NCBI GenBank assembly: GCA_005798905.1
Contig: SYIK01000006.1
Location: 62,001-126,000 of the forward strand
Source: Bacteroidota bacterium
GTDB lineage: Bacteria > Bacteroidota > Bacteroidia > Chitinophagales > Chitinophagaceae
Direction: 5' to 3'
Length of the DNA: 64,000 nt
The position numbers and the translations under genes are program-made. The notes under the pieces were generated by a model that did no database searches, was not told the origin of the DNA, and saw nothing but the letters and a program-made list of their open reading frames with translations. Shown one piece after another: positions 17,014 through 25,448 of this stretch (its first letter is position 1; each line of letters begins with the position of its first letter).

Positions 17014-17877
17014 ATGAAAAAAATTGAAAATTATTTTAGGTTAATACAATTTTCGCATACAATTTTCGCAATGCCTTTTGCATTGATTGGTTTTTATTTA
17101 GGCACTATAGAGTCTCAAAATTCGTTTTCTTTTTATAAATTTTTACTGGTCATACTTTGTATGATTTTTGCAAGAAGTACAGCTATGGCTTTCAATCGCT
17201 ATCTCGATAAAAATTTTGACGCAAAAAATCTAAGAACTGCAATTAGAGAAATTCCTGCCGGAATAATTAAAGCCAAGAGTGTTCTTTTTTTTACAATTGC
17301 GAACAGTTTATTGTTTCTTATTTGTACTTTTTTTATAAATAAACTTTGTTTTTTTCTTGCGCCAATTGCCTTGTTTGTTGTGCTGGGGTATAGTTTTACA
17401 AAAAGATTCACCAGTTTTTGTCATTTAATTCTTGGCTTGGGTTTAAGTCTTGCTCCTATTGGATCTTACCTTGCAGTTACGGGAAAATTTAATTTACTTC
17501 CATTGTTGTTTTCAATAAGTGTTCTGTTTTGGGTTAGTGGTTTTGACATTGTTTATGCGTTACAAGATGAAGCATTTGATAAAGAAAACAAACTATATTC
17601 AATTCCTGTTTTATTGGGTAGAAAAAATGCAATAAATGTTTCCAAATTATTTCATTTATTAAGTAGTGCAGCTTTAGTTGTTGCTGGAATTGTTGGCAGT
17701 TTTGGATGGTTTTTTTGGATAGGATTTTGTGTATTTGTCGCAATGTTGATTTTTCAACATTCAGTAATAAAAAGAAATGGATTAAAAGAAATTAACTTAG
17801 CATTTATGACAGCCAATGGTGTTGCAAGTATTGTTTTCTCGATTTTTGTTTTGGCAGATCTATTTTTTCATTTTTAA
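17014..17877 (+). CDS. UbiA-family polyprenyltransferase (menaquinone pathway type)
   Basis: 287 aa integral membrane protein with about eight helices. Both prenyl-diphosphate/Mg binding motifs are present: NRYLDKNFDAKN (near residue 55) and DIVYALQDEAFDKENKLYSIP-like (near residue 180). ATG at 17014 chosen over an in-frame TTG at 17008. It matches the ubiA-like subgroup that in many Bacteroidota serves menaquinone synthesis (MqnP of the futalosine route). No men or mqn gene adjoins it, so the exact acceptor is inference. Confidence 0.85.
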   Translation: MKKIENYFRLIQFSHTIFAMPFALIGFYLGTIESQNSFSFYKFLLVILCMIFARSTAMAFNRYLDKNFDAKNLRTAIREIPAGIIKAKSVLFFTIANSLLFLICTFFINKLCFFLAPIALFVVLGYSFTKRFTSFCHLILGLGLSLAPIGSYLAVTGKFNLLPLLFSISVLFWVSGFDIVYALQDEAFDKENKLYSIPVLLGRKNAINVSKLFHLLSSAALVVAGIVGSFGWFFWIGFCVFVAMLIFQHSVIKRNGLKEINLAFMTANGVASIVFSIFVLADLFFHF

Positions 17878-17886
17878 TTATAAAAG

Positions 17887-18300
17887 TTGCCACGAATAAT
17901 TTCAATCGATTACGGATTAAAAAGAACTGGGATAGCAGTTACCGATCCTTTGCAAATAATTGCAACAGGGTTAACAACAGTTGATTCAAAATTGCTAATG
18001 TCGTTTCTTAAAAAATATTTTGCAAGTGAAGTTGTTGAATTAATAATTGTTGGAGAACCTAAAAATTGGGATGATACTGATACACACGCCACGCCTTTGG
18101 TAAAAAAAATCGTGAAAGATTTACAAAAACAATTTCCAACAATTCCAATAACGATGGTTGACGAACGCTTTACTTCTAAAATGGCAAAAGATGCCATGTT
18201 GGAAATGGGACTTAAGAAAAAAGATCGGAGAAATAAAAAATTAGTAGATGAAATAGCTGCTACCATTATGTTGCAAGAGTATTTACGATCTATTGAATGA
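17887..18300 (+). CDS. ruvX: Holliday junction resolvase-like RuvX/YqgF
   Basis: 137 aa RNase H-fold protein. Begins PRIISIDYGLKRTGIAV, with the metal-binding Asp of the IDxGxKRxG motif, then VGEPKNWD, VDERFTSKMA and a late Asp-Glu (VDEIAA) typical of YqgF. The only start in the right place is TTG at 17887. YqgF is linked to pre-16S rRNA processing and to recombination. It begins 9 nt after the UbiA gene, likely one transcript. Confidence 0.93.
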   Translation: MPRIISIDYGLKRTGIAVTDPLQIIATGLTTVDSKLLMSFLKKYFASEVVELIIVGEPKNWDDTDTHATPLVKKIVKDLQKQFPTIPITMVDERFTSKMAKDAMLEMGLKKKDRRNKKLVDEIAATIMLQEYLRSIE

Positions 18301-18322
18301 ATAAAAAATGATGAAATAAGAT

Positions 18323-18330
18323 TAACTTTG
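18323..18330 (+). promoter_or_regulatory. -7 element of def promoter
   Basis: TAACTTTG matches TAnnTTTG, 17 nt before the def start codon. Confidence 0.5.
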
Positions 18331-18347
18331 CATCATTAATTTTAAGT

Positions 18348-18929
18348 ATGAATTTACCAATTGTGGCTTACGGAAATCCTGTTTTGAGAAAAATTTCTAA
18401 CTCCATTTCGGCAAACTATCCCGACCTTTTAAAATTGATTGATGACATGTGGGAAACTATGTATGCAAGTAATGGGGTTGGTCTTGCGGCTCCACAAATC
18501 AATAAAGATATTCGGCTTTTTGTTGTAGATACAGAACAAATATTTCGTAATATGGAAGAAGACGACGAAGAAATTGAATATTCGGATGCGCCGGGTTTGA
18601 AGCAAGTTTTTATTAATGCACAGATTAAAGAGTTAGCTGGAGAAAAATGGATTTACAAAGAAGGTTGTTTGAGCATTCCAAAAATTCGTGAAGATGTAAA
18701 TCGAAATGCGATTGTAACAATGGAATATTTTGATGAAAATTTTCAACAGCACATGCGAACATTTCATGGAATTTCTGCTCGCGTTATTTTGCACGAATAC
18801 GATCATATTGAAGGCAAACTTTTTATCGATCACATTTCTCTTTTAAAACGAAAATTGTTGAAAAGGAAATTAGAAGATATTTCGAAAGGGAATATTAAAG
18901 TAGATTATAAGATGTTGTTTCAACGTTAA
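18348..18929 (+). CDS. def: peptide deformylase
   Basis: 193 aa with all three catalytic motifs: GVGLAAPQ (motif 1), EGCLSIP (motif 2, metal Cys) and HEYDHIEG (motif 3, HExxH variant HEYDH with metal His and Glu). Removes the formyl group from nascent proteins in the cytoplasm. An acidic insertion (EEDDEEIEYSD) between motifs 1 and 2 is common in Bacteroidota enzymes. Followed after 8 nt by a secreted hypothetical gene. Confidence 0.97.
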   Translation: MNLPIVAYGNPVLRKISNSISANYPDLLKLIDDMWETMYASNGVGLAAPQINKDIRLFVVDTEQIFRNMEEDDEEIEYSDAPGLKQVFINAQIKELAGEKWIYKEGCLSIPKIREDVNRNAIVTMEYFDENFQQHMRTFHGISARVILHEYDHIEGKLFIDHISLLKRKLLKRKLEDISKGNIKVDYKMLFQR

Positions 18930-18937
18930 CCAATCTT

Positions 18938-19861
18938 TTGAAATATATTTTTTTCATATTACAATTCATTTCAATTTTTTCCTTTGCTCAGGAGGTCGAT
19001 TCTACTGATAATGCTCGATTGGCAAAACTTATTACGCTTTCAGAAACGGTCATTCGAAGCGATTTGAATGTCTCTAAATTTATTGAAAGAATAAAGAATG
19101 ATACTTCTTTTTACAAAGCATTTAAAAATTTAAGGGTGTTGAATTTTTCTTCATTAAATGATATTCGTGTTTTAGATGAAACAGGAAAAAATATAGCATC
19201 GCTTTTTAGTAAAACGCGACAATATCGTTTTGATAATTGCAGAACCATGGAGGTTTTGGAAGAAAAGTACACGGGTGATTTTTTTGATAAAAAGAAAAAC
19301 TATAATTATTATACTGCTGAGTTGTATGCAAGTTTATTTTTTACAAAAGGAAAAATTTGTGGCGAAACCAACATCGTAAAAAATAAGCAGCGCGATGTAA
19401 AATCCAAAAAAGGAATTGAAAAAAGAAAAGAACAATTGAAAATGCTTTTTTTCGATCCCGGAAAAAAAATCACTGGAATTCCATTGATGGGAGATAAAGC
19501 CGCTATTTTTTTGGAAAATAATTTAGAGCATTATAATTTTTCGATAGAATTTGAAGAACACGAAGGACAGAATTGTTACAAGTTTGAAATTATTGCGAAA
19601 GAAAATTCAAAGAATCAAGTTGTAATAGATAAAATGACAACTTGGTTTAACAGTCGCACAATGCAAATAGTTGCGCGTAATTACGAACTAAGTTATAATG
19701 CGGGTATTTACAATTTTGATGTGCAAATGGAAGTAAAAATGAAACCGTTTGGAGAATTATTAGTTCCGCAAACACTGCGCTATATTGGTTTTTGGGATTT
19801 GCCTTTTCATAAAAAAGAGAAAGCTATTTTTACTGCAACATTATTTGATTTTAGTAATTGA
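18938..19861 (+). CDS. secreted hypothetical protein
   Basis: 307 aa, family not recognised. Starts at TTG (18938) with a signal peptide (YIFFILQFISIFSFAQ). The mature part has paired beta strands (MTTWFNSRTMQIVARNYELS, FGELLVPQTLRYIGFWDLP) that resemble outer-membrane lipoprotein-sorting (LolA/RseB-like) folds in a general way only. Immediately downstream of def, convergent with the pseudouridine synthase gene 2 nt away. No function assigned. Confidence 0.78.
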   Translation: MKYIFFILQFISIFSFAQEVDSTDNARLAKLITLSETVIRSDLNVSKFIERIKNDTSFYKAFKNLRVLNFSSLNDIRVLDETGKNIASLFSKTRQYRFDNCRTMEVLEEKYTGDFFDKKKNYNYYTAELYASLFFTKGKICGETNIVKNKQRDVKSKKGIEKRKEQLKMLFFDPGKKITGIPLMGDKAAIFLENNLEHYNFSIEFEEHEGQNCYKFEIIAKENSKNQVVIDKMTTWFNSRTMQIVARNYELSYNAGIYNFDVQMEVKMKPFGELLVPQTLRYIGFWDLPFHKKEKAIFTATLFDFSN

Positions 19862-19863
19862 AA

Positions 19864-20913
19864 TTAAATAATGCTTTTTGTTGTAGCATATTTCCGCCAT
19901 TTTTCTATAACATCAAATAAATCTTTTGGCATTTGGCTGTCAAAGTTTACTTGCTTTTCAATTGTTGGATGAAGAAATCCCAACGTTTTTGCATGCAATG
20001 CTTGCCGCGCACAAATTGAAAAACAATTGTCTACAAATTGTTTGTATTTCGCAAAAACAGTTCCTTTTACAATTCTATCACCGCCGTAAATTTCATCATT
20101 AAATAATGGATGTCCCAAATGTTTCATGTGTACGCGAATTTGGTGAGTTCTACCTGTTTCTAAAATACATTCTACGAGTGTAACGTAGCCTAATCGTTCC
20201 AAAACATTGTAATGTGTAATTGCTTCTTTGCCATGATCGCCATCAGGAAATGCAGCAAATTGTTTTCTAAAACGAAGATGTCGCCCAACATGTGCATTGA
20301 TGGTTCCGCTGTCATTTTTTACATCTCCCCAAACGAGTGCAATGTATTTTCTGCTAATTGTGTGATCGAAAAATTGTTTGGCAAGATGGCTCAATGCCTT
20401 GTCATTTTTTGCAATTACCAAAAGTCCGCTTGTGTTTTTATCAATCCGATGAACAAGTCCAAAACGTGGCATTGAATCTTCGGAAATTAAATTATGTTGT
20501 TGTTGATGCCAAGCAATTCCATTGAGCAAAGTGCCTTTATAATTGCCACTTCCCGGATGTACAACCATTCCTGCAGGTTTGTTAATAATCATCAAATCAT
20601 CATCTTCGTAAGTGATATTCAAATTCATTTTTTCGGGAACAACTGCTGTGTCTTCCGGACTCATGTCACTGAATACTATTATTTCATCAAGCGGTTTTAT
20701 TTTATAATTCGCTTTTATTTCTTTGCCATTTACTTGTACAAGTTTAGCAGCAATGGCTTGTTGAATTTTATTGCGTGTTGCACCTTCAATTCTATTCATC
20801 AAAAATTTATCAATCCGCAATGGCTCTTGTCCTTTGTCGATTTTTAACAAAAATCGTTCGAACAATTCTTCATTTTCATTTTGCGAATCATCTGTAATAA
20901 TTTCTTTTGTCAT
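19864..20913 (-). CDS. RluA-family rRNA pseudouridine synthase (RluD-like)
   Basis: 349 aa. N-terminal S4 RNA-binding domain (LRIDKFLMNRIEGATRNKIQ; residues ~30-90), then the catalytic domain with HRIDKNTSGLLVIAK, in which the Asp is the nucleophile, and GRTHQIRVHMKHLGHP. Two-domain layout matches RluD, which modifies helix 69 of 23S rRNA. A -7 element TACCTTTG lies at 20937-20930, 16 nt before the ATG. Exact target site is inferred. Confidence 0.93.
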   Translation of the reverse strand: MTKEIITDDSQNENEELFERFLLKIDKGQEPLRIDKFLMNRIEGATRNKIQQAIAAKLVQVNGKEIKANYKIKPLDEIIVFSDMSPEDTAVVPEKMNLNITYEDDDLMIINKPAGMVVHPGSGNYKGTLLNGIAWHQQQHNLISEDSMPRFGLVHRIDKNTSGLLVIAKNDKALSHLAKQFFDHTISRKYIALVWGDVKNDSGTINAHVGRHLRFRKQFAAFPDGDHGKEAITHYNVLERLGYVTLVECILETGRTHQIRVHMKHLGHPLFNDEIYGGDRIVKGTVFAKYKQFVDNCFSICARQALHAKTLGFLHPTIEKQVNFDSQMPKDLFDVIEKWRKYATTKSII

Positions 20914-20929
20914 TTTATTTCAATTGTTG

Positions 20930-20966
20930 CAAAGGTAACAGATGTGAAAACCCTGTGTTAAATTTG
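20930..20966. promoter_or_regulatory. divergent -7 elements between the rluD-like gene and lipB
   Basis: Minus strand TACCTTTG at 20937-20930 serves the pseudouridine synthase; plus strand TAAATTTG at 20959-20966 serves lipB. Both match TAnnTTTG and lie 16-28 nt from the starts. Confidence 0.55.
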
Positions 20967-20994
20967 CAATTCCAAAGATTAATTTAAAATAAAT

Positions 20995-21696
20995 ATGAGC
21001 AAACAAAATGTCATTGTTGAAGATTTAGGCAAAATGAATTATAAGCTTGCTTGGGATTATCAAGAAAAATTGTTGCAGGAAAATGTACAAATAAAATCGG
21101 AAGCAGATGACAAACAACCGGCTACTAAAAATTATTTACTTTTTGTAGAGCATCCTGCAGTTTATACATTGGGGAAAAGTGGAAATATTGAAAATGTATT
21201 AATGAATGAACAGCAGTTGAACGAAAATGGGATTGAATTTTTTCGAACTAATCGGGGAGGAGATATTACTTTTCACGGCGAGCAACAAATTGTTGGCTAT
21301 CCAATTCTTGATTTAGAAAATTTTTATACAGATATTGGAAAATATTTGAGAAATCTTGAAGAAGTTATTATCCTCACTTTAAAAGAATATGGAATCGTTG
21401 GCGAAAGATCAAAAGGCGAAACAGGTGTTTGGATTAATCCGACAGTTGCAGGAATGGAAAGAAAAATTTGTGCGCTGGGAGTTCGCACCAGTCGCTGGAT
21501 TACGATGCACGGGTTTGCGTTAAATGTAAATACCGATTTGTCTTATTTTAATAATATTGTTCCTTGCGGCATTCAAAATAAACAAGTGACATCAATAGAA
21601 AAAGAGTTGGGAGAAAAAGTAGATTTTGAAGATGCAAAAGAAAAAGTGAAAAATAATTTTGCAAAAGTATTTGATGTAAATTTTATACTGCAATAA
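20995..21696 (+). CDS. lipB: octanoyl-ACP:protein N-octanoyltransferase LipB
   Basis: 233 aa. Motifs in order: VEHPAVYTLGKSG, RGGDITFHGEQQIVGYP (acyl-binding), the catalytic Lys in KICALGVRTSRWITMHGFAL, and PCGI carrying the catalytic Cys. It transfers octanoate from ACP to lipoyl domains of 2-oxoacid dehydrogenases and GcvH as the first step of lipoate synthesis. Monocistronic; lipA is not in the window. Confidence 0.96.
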   Translation: MSKQNVIVEDLGKMNYKLAWDYQEKLLQENVQIKSEADDKQPATKNYLLFVEHPAVYTLGKSGNIENVLMNEQQLNENGIEFFRTNRGGDITFHGEQQIVGYPILDLENFYTDIGKYLRNLEEVIILTLKEYGIVGERSKGETGVWINPTVAGMERKICALGVRTSRWITMHGFALNVNTDLSYFNNIVPCGIQNKQVTSIEKELGEKVDFEDAKEKVKNNFAKVFDVNFILQ

Positions 21697-21697
21697 G

Positions 21698-22477
21698 TTA
21701 AAAGTTCTTTGGGATGAAAAAGTGTTGTTTTTCAATTAATTTTTCATTATCAAATAATTCATAATAAAACCAACCTGCGCGAAGAAAATTTGATTTTTCT
21801 AATAAAAGCAATGGCTCTTTTATTAATTTAATTTCAAAAAGAAAAGTTGCATCTTCTTCAAAAAATTTAATTGAATATTTTTTAGAATTAAAATCAACTA
21901 ATCTAATTTTTACAAGTCCATCCGAGTTTGCAATAATGCGATAGGTATTCAACTGTAAATCCAATTTATCTTTTATTGTAATGGAGCCGTCCATCTCGCG
22001 AAAAGCAGAATTAGTTAATAAATTAAATTTTTCATCTTTCATTCTCTTTAAAAGTTGAATCGCTTCTATTTGTACTTGTTCGGGCAAAACTTCTATCACA
22101 GCTTTATCTGGAAGTTTTGGTTTTATGATTTGAGGTTGAATACTGTCATAAATTGGTGTTTTCGATTTTGAAACGATAAAAGCAGTACCATTTATTAAAA
22201 TATAAATTCTATAAAATAATTTTCCTGATGGGGCTTTCGTATCCATAAATCCATTTTGAGGATTCATTGGATCGGGAACAGTAAGAATTGTTTTGTAATT
22301 GATTAAACTATCGGAAGACCGTTGAATACTAATTTGTTTTAATTGAGGAAACTTATTTTTCCAACTGATAATAATGCGATTATTCCCTTTATGCACAACC
22401 GAAAAATTAGGAAGTGAATCTTGAGAAAAACAAGAAAAAGATACAAAAAGTAAAACTGAGAAAAACCATTTATTCAT
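21698..22477 (-). CDS. secreted fibronectin-III-like hypothetical protein
   Basis: 259 aa. Signal peptide WFFSVLLFVSFSCFSQ. Residues ~25-100 look like an Fn3/beta-sandwich domain (NRIIISWKNKFPQLKQISIQ ... SGKLFYRIYILING). The remaining 150 residues are beta-rich without a recognised motif. Such proteins are often periplasmic or surface located; a C-terminal T9SS domain is not visible. A -7 element TATCTTTG at 22505-22498 lies 20 nt before the start. Function unknown. Confidence 0.78.
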   Translation of the reverse strand: MNKWFFSVLLFVSFSCFSQDSLPNFSVVHKGNNRIIISWKNKFPQLKQISIQRSSDSLINYKTILTVPDPMNPQNGFMDTKAPSGKLFYRIYILINGTAFIVSKSKTPIYDSIQPQIIKPKLPDKAVIEVLPEQVQIEAIQLLKRMKDEKFNLLTNSAFREMDGSITIKDKLDLQLNTYRIIANSDGLVKIRLVDFNSKKYSIKFFEEDATFLFEIKLIKEPLLLLEKSNFLRAGWFYYELFDNEKLIEKQHFFIPKNF

Positions 22478-22520
22478 TCGTTAATAACTGCTTTGCGCAA
22501 AGATAAGTGTCGGTAATGTT

Positions 22521-23399
22521 TTAAAATTTTAGCAGTTCTTTTTGTAAAGAACTGTTCCCTTGCAAACCGCCTGAATGAATTACAAGCAGTTTACTTCCTT
22601 GCGGAAATCTATCTTTTTTAATAAGCTCCATAATTGCGTAAAATAATTTTCCGGTGTAAACAAAGTCCGTTGGAATTTTTGTTTCTTCATAAAAATTGTT
22701 CATGAAATTGATGAGTTCAGTTGTATATTTTGCATAACCTCCAAAATGAAATTCGCTATAAATAATTGCATTAGGAGTTGGACTCGTTATTGAGTTTAAT
22801 CCTTTTAAAACTTCGATTCCGATTATTTTTTGTGAAGGAGTTGATGCTTTACAAATTCCACTAAACATAGTTCCCGTGCCAATTGCACAAGCAATGTGGG
22901 TGTAATCTATTTTAGTTACTAAATCCAAAATTTCACCAGCACCCTTTTCGCCGCTTTCTCCTCTTCCACCTTCAGGAATAAAATAAAAATGGGGGAATTG
23001 TTTTTTTAATTCAGTTAAATAAAACGTATTTTTTTGTTTGTAATTTTCTCTCGAAATAAACTGAAGCTGCATACCAAATGATTCTGCAAATTGTAATGTA
23101 GCTGATAGTTTTTTTGGCTTTTCTCCTCGAATAATTCCTATCGATTTTGTATTTAGCATTGCACAAGTACTTGCTGTGGCAATAATATGATTAGACCAAG
23201 CTCCTCCAAAAGTTATAATTCCTTCATAATTGTTTGCAGCATAATTTTTTAAATAGTATTTTAATTTAAACCATTTATTACCGGAAATAACCGGATGGAT
23301 TTTATCTATTCGAAGTACGGAGAGTTCTATATTTTTCTCCTTTAACAAGGTGGATTCAATATTATCAATTGATACATTTGTTAAATCTATTGTTTGCAT
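22521..23399 (-). CDS. PLP-dependent 1-aminocyclopropane-1-carboxylate deaminase / D-cysteine desulfhydrase family
   Basis: 292 aa fold-type II PLP enzyme. The PLP lysine is in SGNKWFKLKYYL; ITFGGAWSNHI and GTGTMFSG bind the cofactor phosphate, and the C-terminal HSGGLQGN matches the family. The ring-opening ACC deaminase and the D-cysteine desulfhydrase cannot be separated by sequence alone; in bacteria outside plant hosts the latter is more likely. Divergent from the nucleotidyltransferase gene. Cytoplasmic. Confidence 0.9.
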   Translation of the reverse strand: MQTIDLTNVSIDNIESTLLKEKNIELSVLRIDKIHPVISGNKWFKLKYYLKNYAANNYEGIITFGGAWSNHIIATASTCAMLNTKSIGIIRGEKPKKLSATLQFAESFGMQLQFISRENYKQKNTFYLTELKKQFPHFYFIPEGGRGESGEKGAGEILDLVTKIDYTHIACAIGTGTMFSGICKASTPSQKIIGIEVLKGLNSITSPTPNAIIYSEFHFGGYAKYTTELINFMNNFYEETKIPTDFVYTGKLFYAIMELIKKDRFPQGSKLLVIHSGGLQGNSSLQKELLKF

Positions 23400-23466
23400 G
23401 ATAAGTTTGTAAAATAGGTGCTGCTAATTTATCTATTTTCGCAACATTTATTAATAGAAATTCTTT

Positions 23467-24363
23467 ATGAAACCAAGTTTGATTATTCTGGCGGCAGGGA
23501 TGGCTTCTCGTTACGGTAGTATGAAGCAGATGGAAGGATTTGGCCCTTCGGGCGAAACAATTATGGAATACTCGATTTATGATGCAATCCGTGCGGGGTT
23601 TGGTAAAATTGTTTTCATCATTCGAAAAAAATTTGAAAATAGTTTTAGAGAATTAATCGAAGCAAAAATTGGAAATAGCATTTCGGTGGAATATGTTTTT
23701 CAAGAAATCGAAATGCAGACAGATGGGTTTGAAATTCCAAAAGATCGAACTAAACCTTGGGGAACAGCCCACGCAGTTCTTTGCGCAGCGGATAAAATTA
23801 ATGAACCATTTGCTGTAATTAATGCAGATGATTTTTACGGAAGCGATAGTTTTAAAAAAGCATCCAATTTTTTGATGAATCAATGTAATGAGAAAATATA
23901 TGGATTGGTTGGGTACGAACTTTTGAAAACGCTTTCCGCAAATGGTACTGTTAATAGAGGTATTTGTACGGTGGATGAAAAAAGTCAACTTGCATCAATT
24001 TCTGAACGGATTAATATTTCGCTTGTGGATGGTAAAATAAAAAGCGATGATGGTCAATTGCCGAATGAGTTTCTATTTTCAACACAAGTGTCAATGAATT
24101 TTTGGTGTTTTTCTCCTTCCATTTTTACTATTACAAAAAAATTGTTTCAAAAATTTCTAACAGAAAATATAGAGAACCCGAAAGCTGAGTTTTACATTCC
24201 TGCTGTAGCAGATTTTTTTATTAAAGAAAATGGGGGAGTTATTAAAATAATTCAAACATCAGCACAATGGTTTGGTGTAACATATAAAGAAGATGCTCCA
24301 TTTGTAAAAGAAAAATTAATGAAACTGATTGAGAAAGATGAATATCCTGTAAATCTTTGGTAA
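23467..24363 (+). CDS. nucleotidyltransferase family protein (GT-A sugar-phosphate type)
   Basis: 298 aa Rossmann-like NTP transferase. Starts SLIILAAGMASRYGSMKQME, the G-rich nucleotide-binding loop, with AVINADDFYG as the metal-binding Asp pair and KTLSANGTVNRGICTVD as a substrate loop. Sugar substrate (glucose-, mannose- or other 1-phosphate) is not evident. Typical of a Bacteroidota group that is often encoded near sugar kinases, none of which is here. Followed by the attenuator region. Confidence 0.87.
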   Translation: MKPSLIILAAGMASRYGSMKQMEGFGPSGETIMEYSIYDAIRAGFGKIVFIIRKKFENSFRELIEAKIGNSISVEYVFQEIEMQTDGFEIPKDRTKPWGTAHAVLCAADKINEPFAVINADDFYGSDSFKKASNFLMNQCNEKIYGLVGYELLKTLSANGTVNRGICTVDEKSQLASISERINISLVDGKIKSDDGQLPNEFLFSTQVSMNFWCFSPSIFTITKKLFQKFLTENIENPKAEFYIPAVADFFIKENGGVIKIIQTSAQWFGVTYKEDAPFVKEKLMKLIEKDEYPVNLW

Positions 24364-24428
24364 ATCATTAAAATCTTCTGATTATAAACAAATAATTGGT
24401 AGTTTTTCTTTTGTTTTTGATAAAAGAT

Positions 24429-24458
24429 TTGTTAGTTGATAATAGTTCCCTATTTTTG
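24429..24458 (+). promoter_or_regulatory. promoter of aromatic amino acid operon
   Basis: TTG (24429-24431), 19-nt spacer, TATTTTTG (24451-24458): fits the Bacteroidota -33/-7 consensus in both sequence and spacing. The leader ORF starts 8 nt beyond the -7 element, so transcription is expected to start at or just before its ATG. Confidence 0.83.
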
Positions 24459-24465
24459 AAATCAC

Positions 24466-24555
24466 ATGACAACCAAAAAAGTATATTATTGTTTCTGTTT
24501 TTATTACTTCTTTTTTAATAAGAAGCCGGGAATGCTTTTGTTGGTCAATAATTAA
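24466..24555 (+). CDS. Phe/Tyr-rich leader peptide (attenuator)
   Basis: 29 codons. The core YYCFCFYYFFF (residues 7-17, bases 24484-24516) has 9 Phe or Tyr in 11 positions and no Trp; it is followed by Asn-Lys-Lys and a hydrophobic tail, then TAA at 24553. It sits between a consensus promoter and an intrinsic terminator upstream of pheA. The density of Phe and Tyr codons immediately before the genes that make Phe and Tyr is the signature of a ribosome-sensing leader peptide, as in pheL. The peptide itself probably has no other job. The sequence evidence is direct; control of translation and transcription is inferred. No Shine-Dalgarno is seen. Confidence 0.85.
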   Translation: MTTKKVYYCFCFYYFFFNKKPGMLLLVNN

Positions 24556-24587
24556 AACAACTTAAAATCAACATAAAAAATCCCGGT
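24525..24587 (+). promoter_or_regulatory. candidate antiterminator pairing
   Basis: GCCGGGA (24525-24531, inside the leader ORF just past the aromatic codons) can pair with TCCCGGT (24581-24587), the left arm of the terminator. The two structures exclude each other: a ribosome stalled on the aromatic codons would leave 24525-24531 free, one that reaches the stop codon would cover it. A small local AAGC/GCTT hairpin also encloses the segment. Confidence 0.68.
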
Positions 24588-24607
24588 CAGCAAAGGCCGG
24601 GATTTTT
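24576..24607 (+). terminator. leader terminator of the aromatic operon
   Basis: AAAAATCCCGG - TCAGCAAAGG - CCGGGATTTTT: 11-pair stem (6 of them G:C-rich) with 10-nt loop and T tract, 10 nt before the pheA ATG. Being upstream of the structural genes it is an attenuator rather than an operon end. Confidence 0.93.
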
Positions 24608-24617
24608 GTTTAAAAAC

Positions 24618-25448
24618 ATGGGTACAAAAATTTCGATACAAGGTTATGAAGGCAGCTTTCATCAGATGGCATCTCAACAGTTTTTTGGGAAAGATGTGGA
24701 AGTAATTTACTGTGCTACTTTTCGAGATGTGATAAAGATAGCTTCATGCAAAAAGGAAAGTGATGGTGGTGTAATGGCAATTGAAAACTCTATTGCGGGT
24801 AGTATTCTTGCTAATTACAATCTTCTTCAAAAATCAAAGCTGAAAATCATTGGAGAGGTTTATTTGCACATAAGGCAAAACCTACTTGTAAATATAGGTG
24901 TGAAGTTTGAAGATATCCGTGAAGTGCATTCTCATACAATGGCTTTGCAGCAGTGTCATGATTTTTTAGATAAATATAAATGGAAACTAGTTGAAACTGA
25001 AGATACAGCATTAAGTGCAAAACATGTTTACCAACATAAAAGCAAACATGTGGCTGTCATTGCTAGCAAACTGGCGGCAGATCTCTACAATTTGGATGTG
25101 ATTGCTCCTAATATTCATACATTGAAAAATAATTACACTCGGTTTCTTGTCTTACAAAGAGAAGAGATTGTGATGAAAGTAGAGGGTGCTAATAAAGCTT
25201 CTGTTAATTTTCATACCGACCATTCCAAAGGAAGTTTGGCAAAAGTTTTGACAAAAATTTCAGAAGAAGGGATCAACCTAAGCAAGTTGCAAAGTTTTCC
25301 AATCCCAGGTAGTGATTTTAAATATAGTTTTCATGCAGATATGGAATTTGATTCTATCGAACAATTTGATAAAATGATTGAACTTATCAGGCCGCTGACT
25401 GCAGCTTTAAAAATTTATGGAGTTTATAAAAGAGGATTATGGAAGTAG
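24618..25448 (+). CDS. pheA: prephenate dehydratase
   Basis: 276 aa. Prephenate dehydratase domain (to ~185) with IENSIAGSI and the catalytic Thr174 in NNYTRF, followed by a regulatory ACT domain (~195-270, GSLAKVLTKISEEGINLSKL). There is no chorismate mutase domain; that activity is fused to the DAHP synthase downstream. The ESRP motif of the Phe-binding ACT site is replaced by QSFP, as in other Bacteroidota-like forms, so allostery may differ. ATG at 24618 is preferred to the in-frame TTG inside the terminator. Overlaps the next gene by 10 nt. Confidence 0.96.
   Translation: MGTKISIQGYEGSFHQMASQQFFGKDVEVIYCATFRDVIKIASCKKESDGGVMAIENSIAGSILANYNLLQKSKLKIIGEVYLHIRQNLLVNIGVKFEDIREVHSHTMALQQCHDFLDKYKWKLVETEDTALSAKHVYQHKSKHVAVIASKLAADLYNLDVIAPNIHTLKNNYTRFLVLQREEIVMKVEGANKASVNFHTDHSKGSLAKVLTKISEEGINLSKLQSFPIPGSDFKYSFHADMEFDSIEQFDKMIELIRPLTAALKIYGVYKRGLWK

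Noticed and set aside
24466-24555. Trp leader (trpL-like) or an ordinary small protein
   Set aside because: No Trp codon is present, and the Phe/Tyr run plus the alternative stems argue for an attenuator rather than a free protein.
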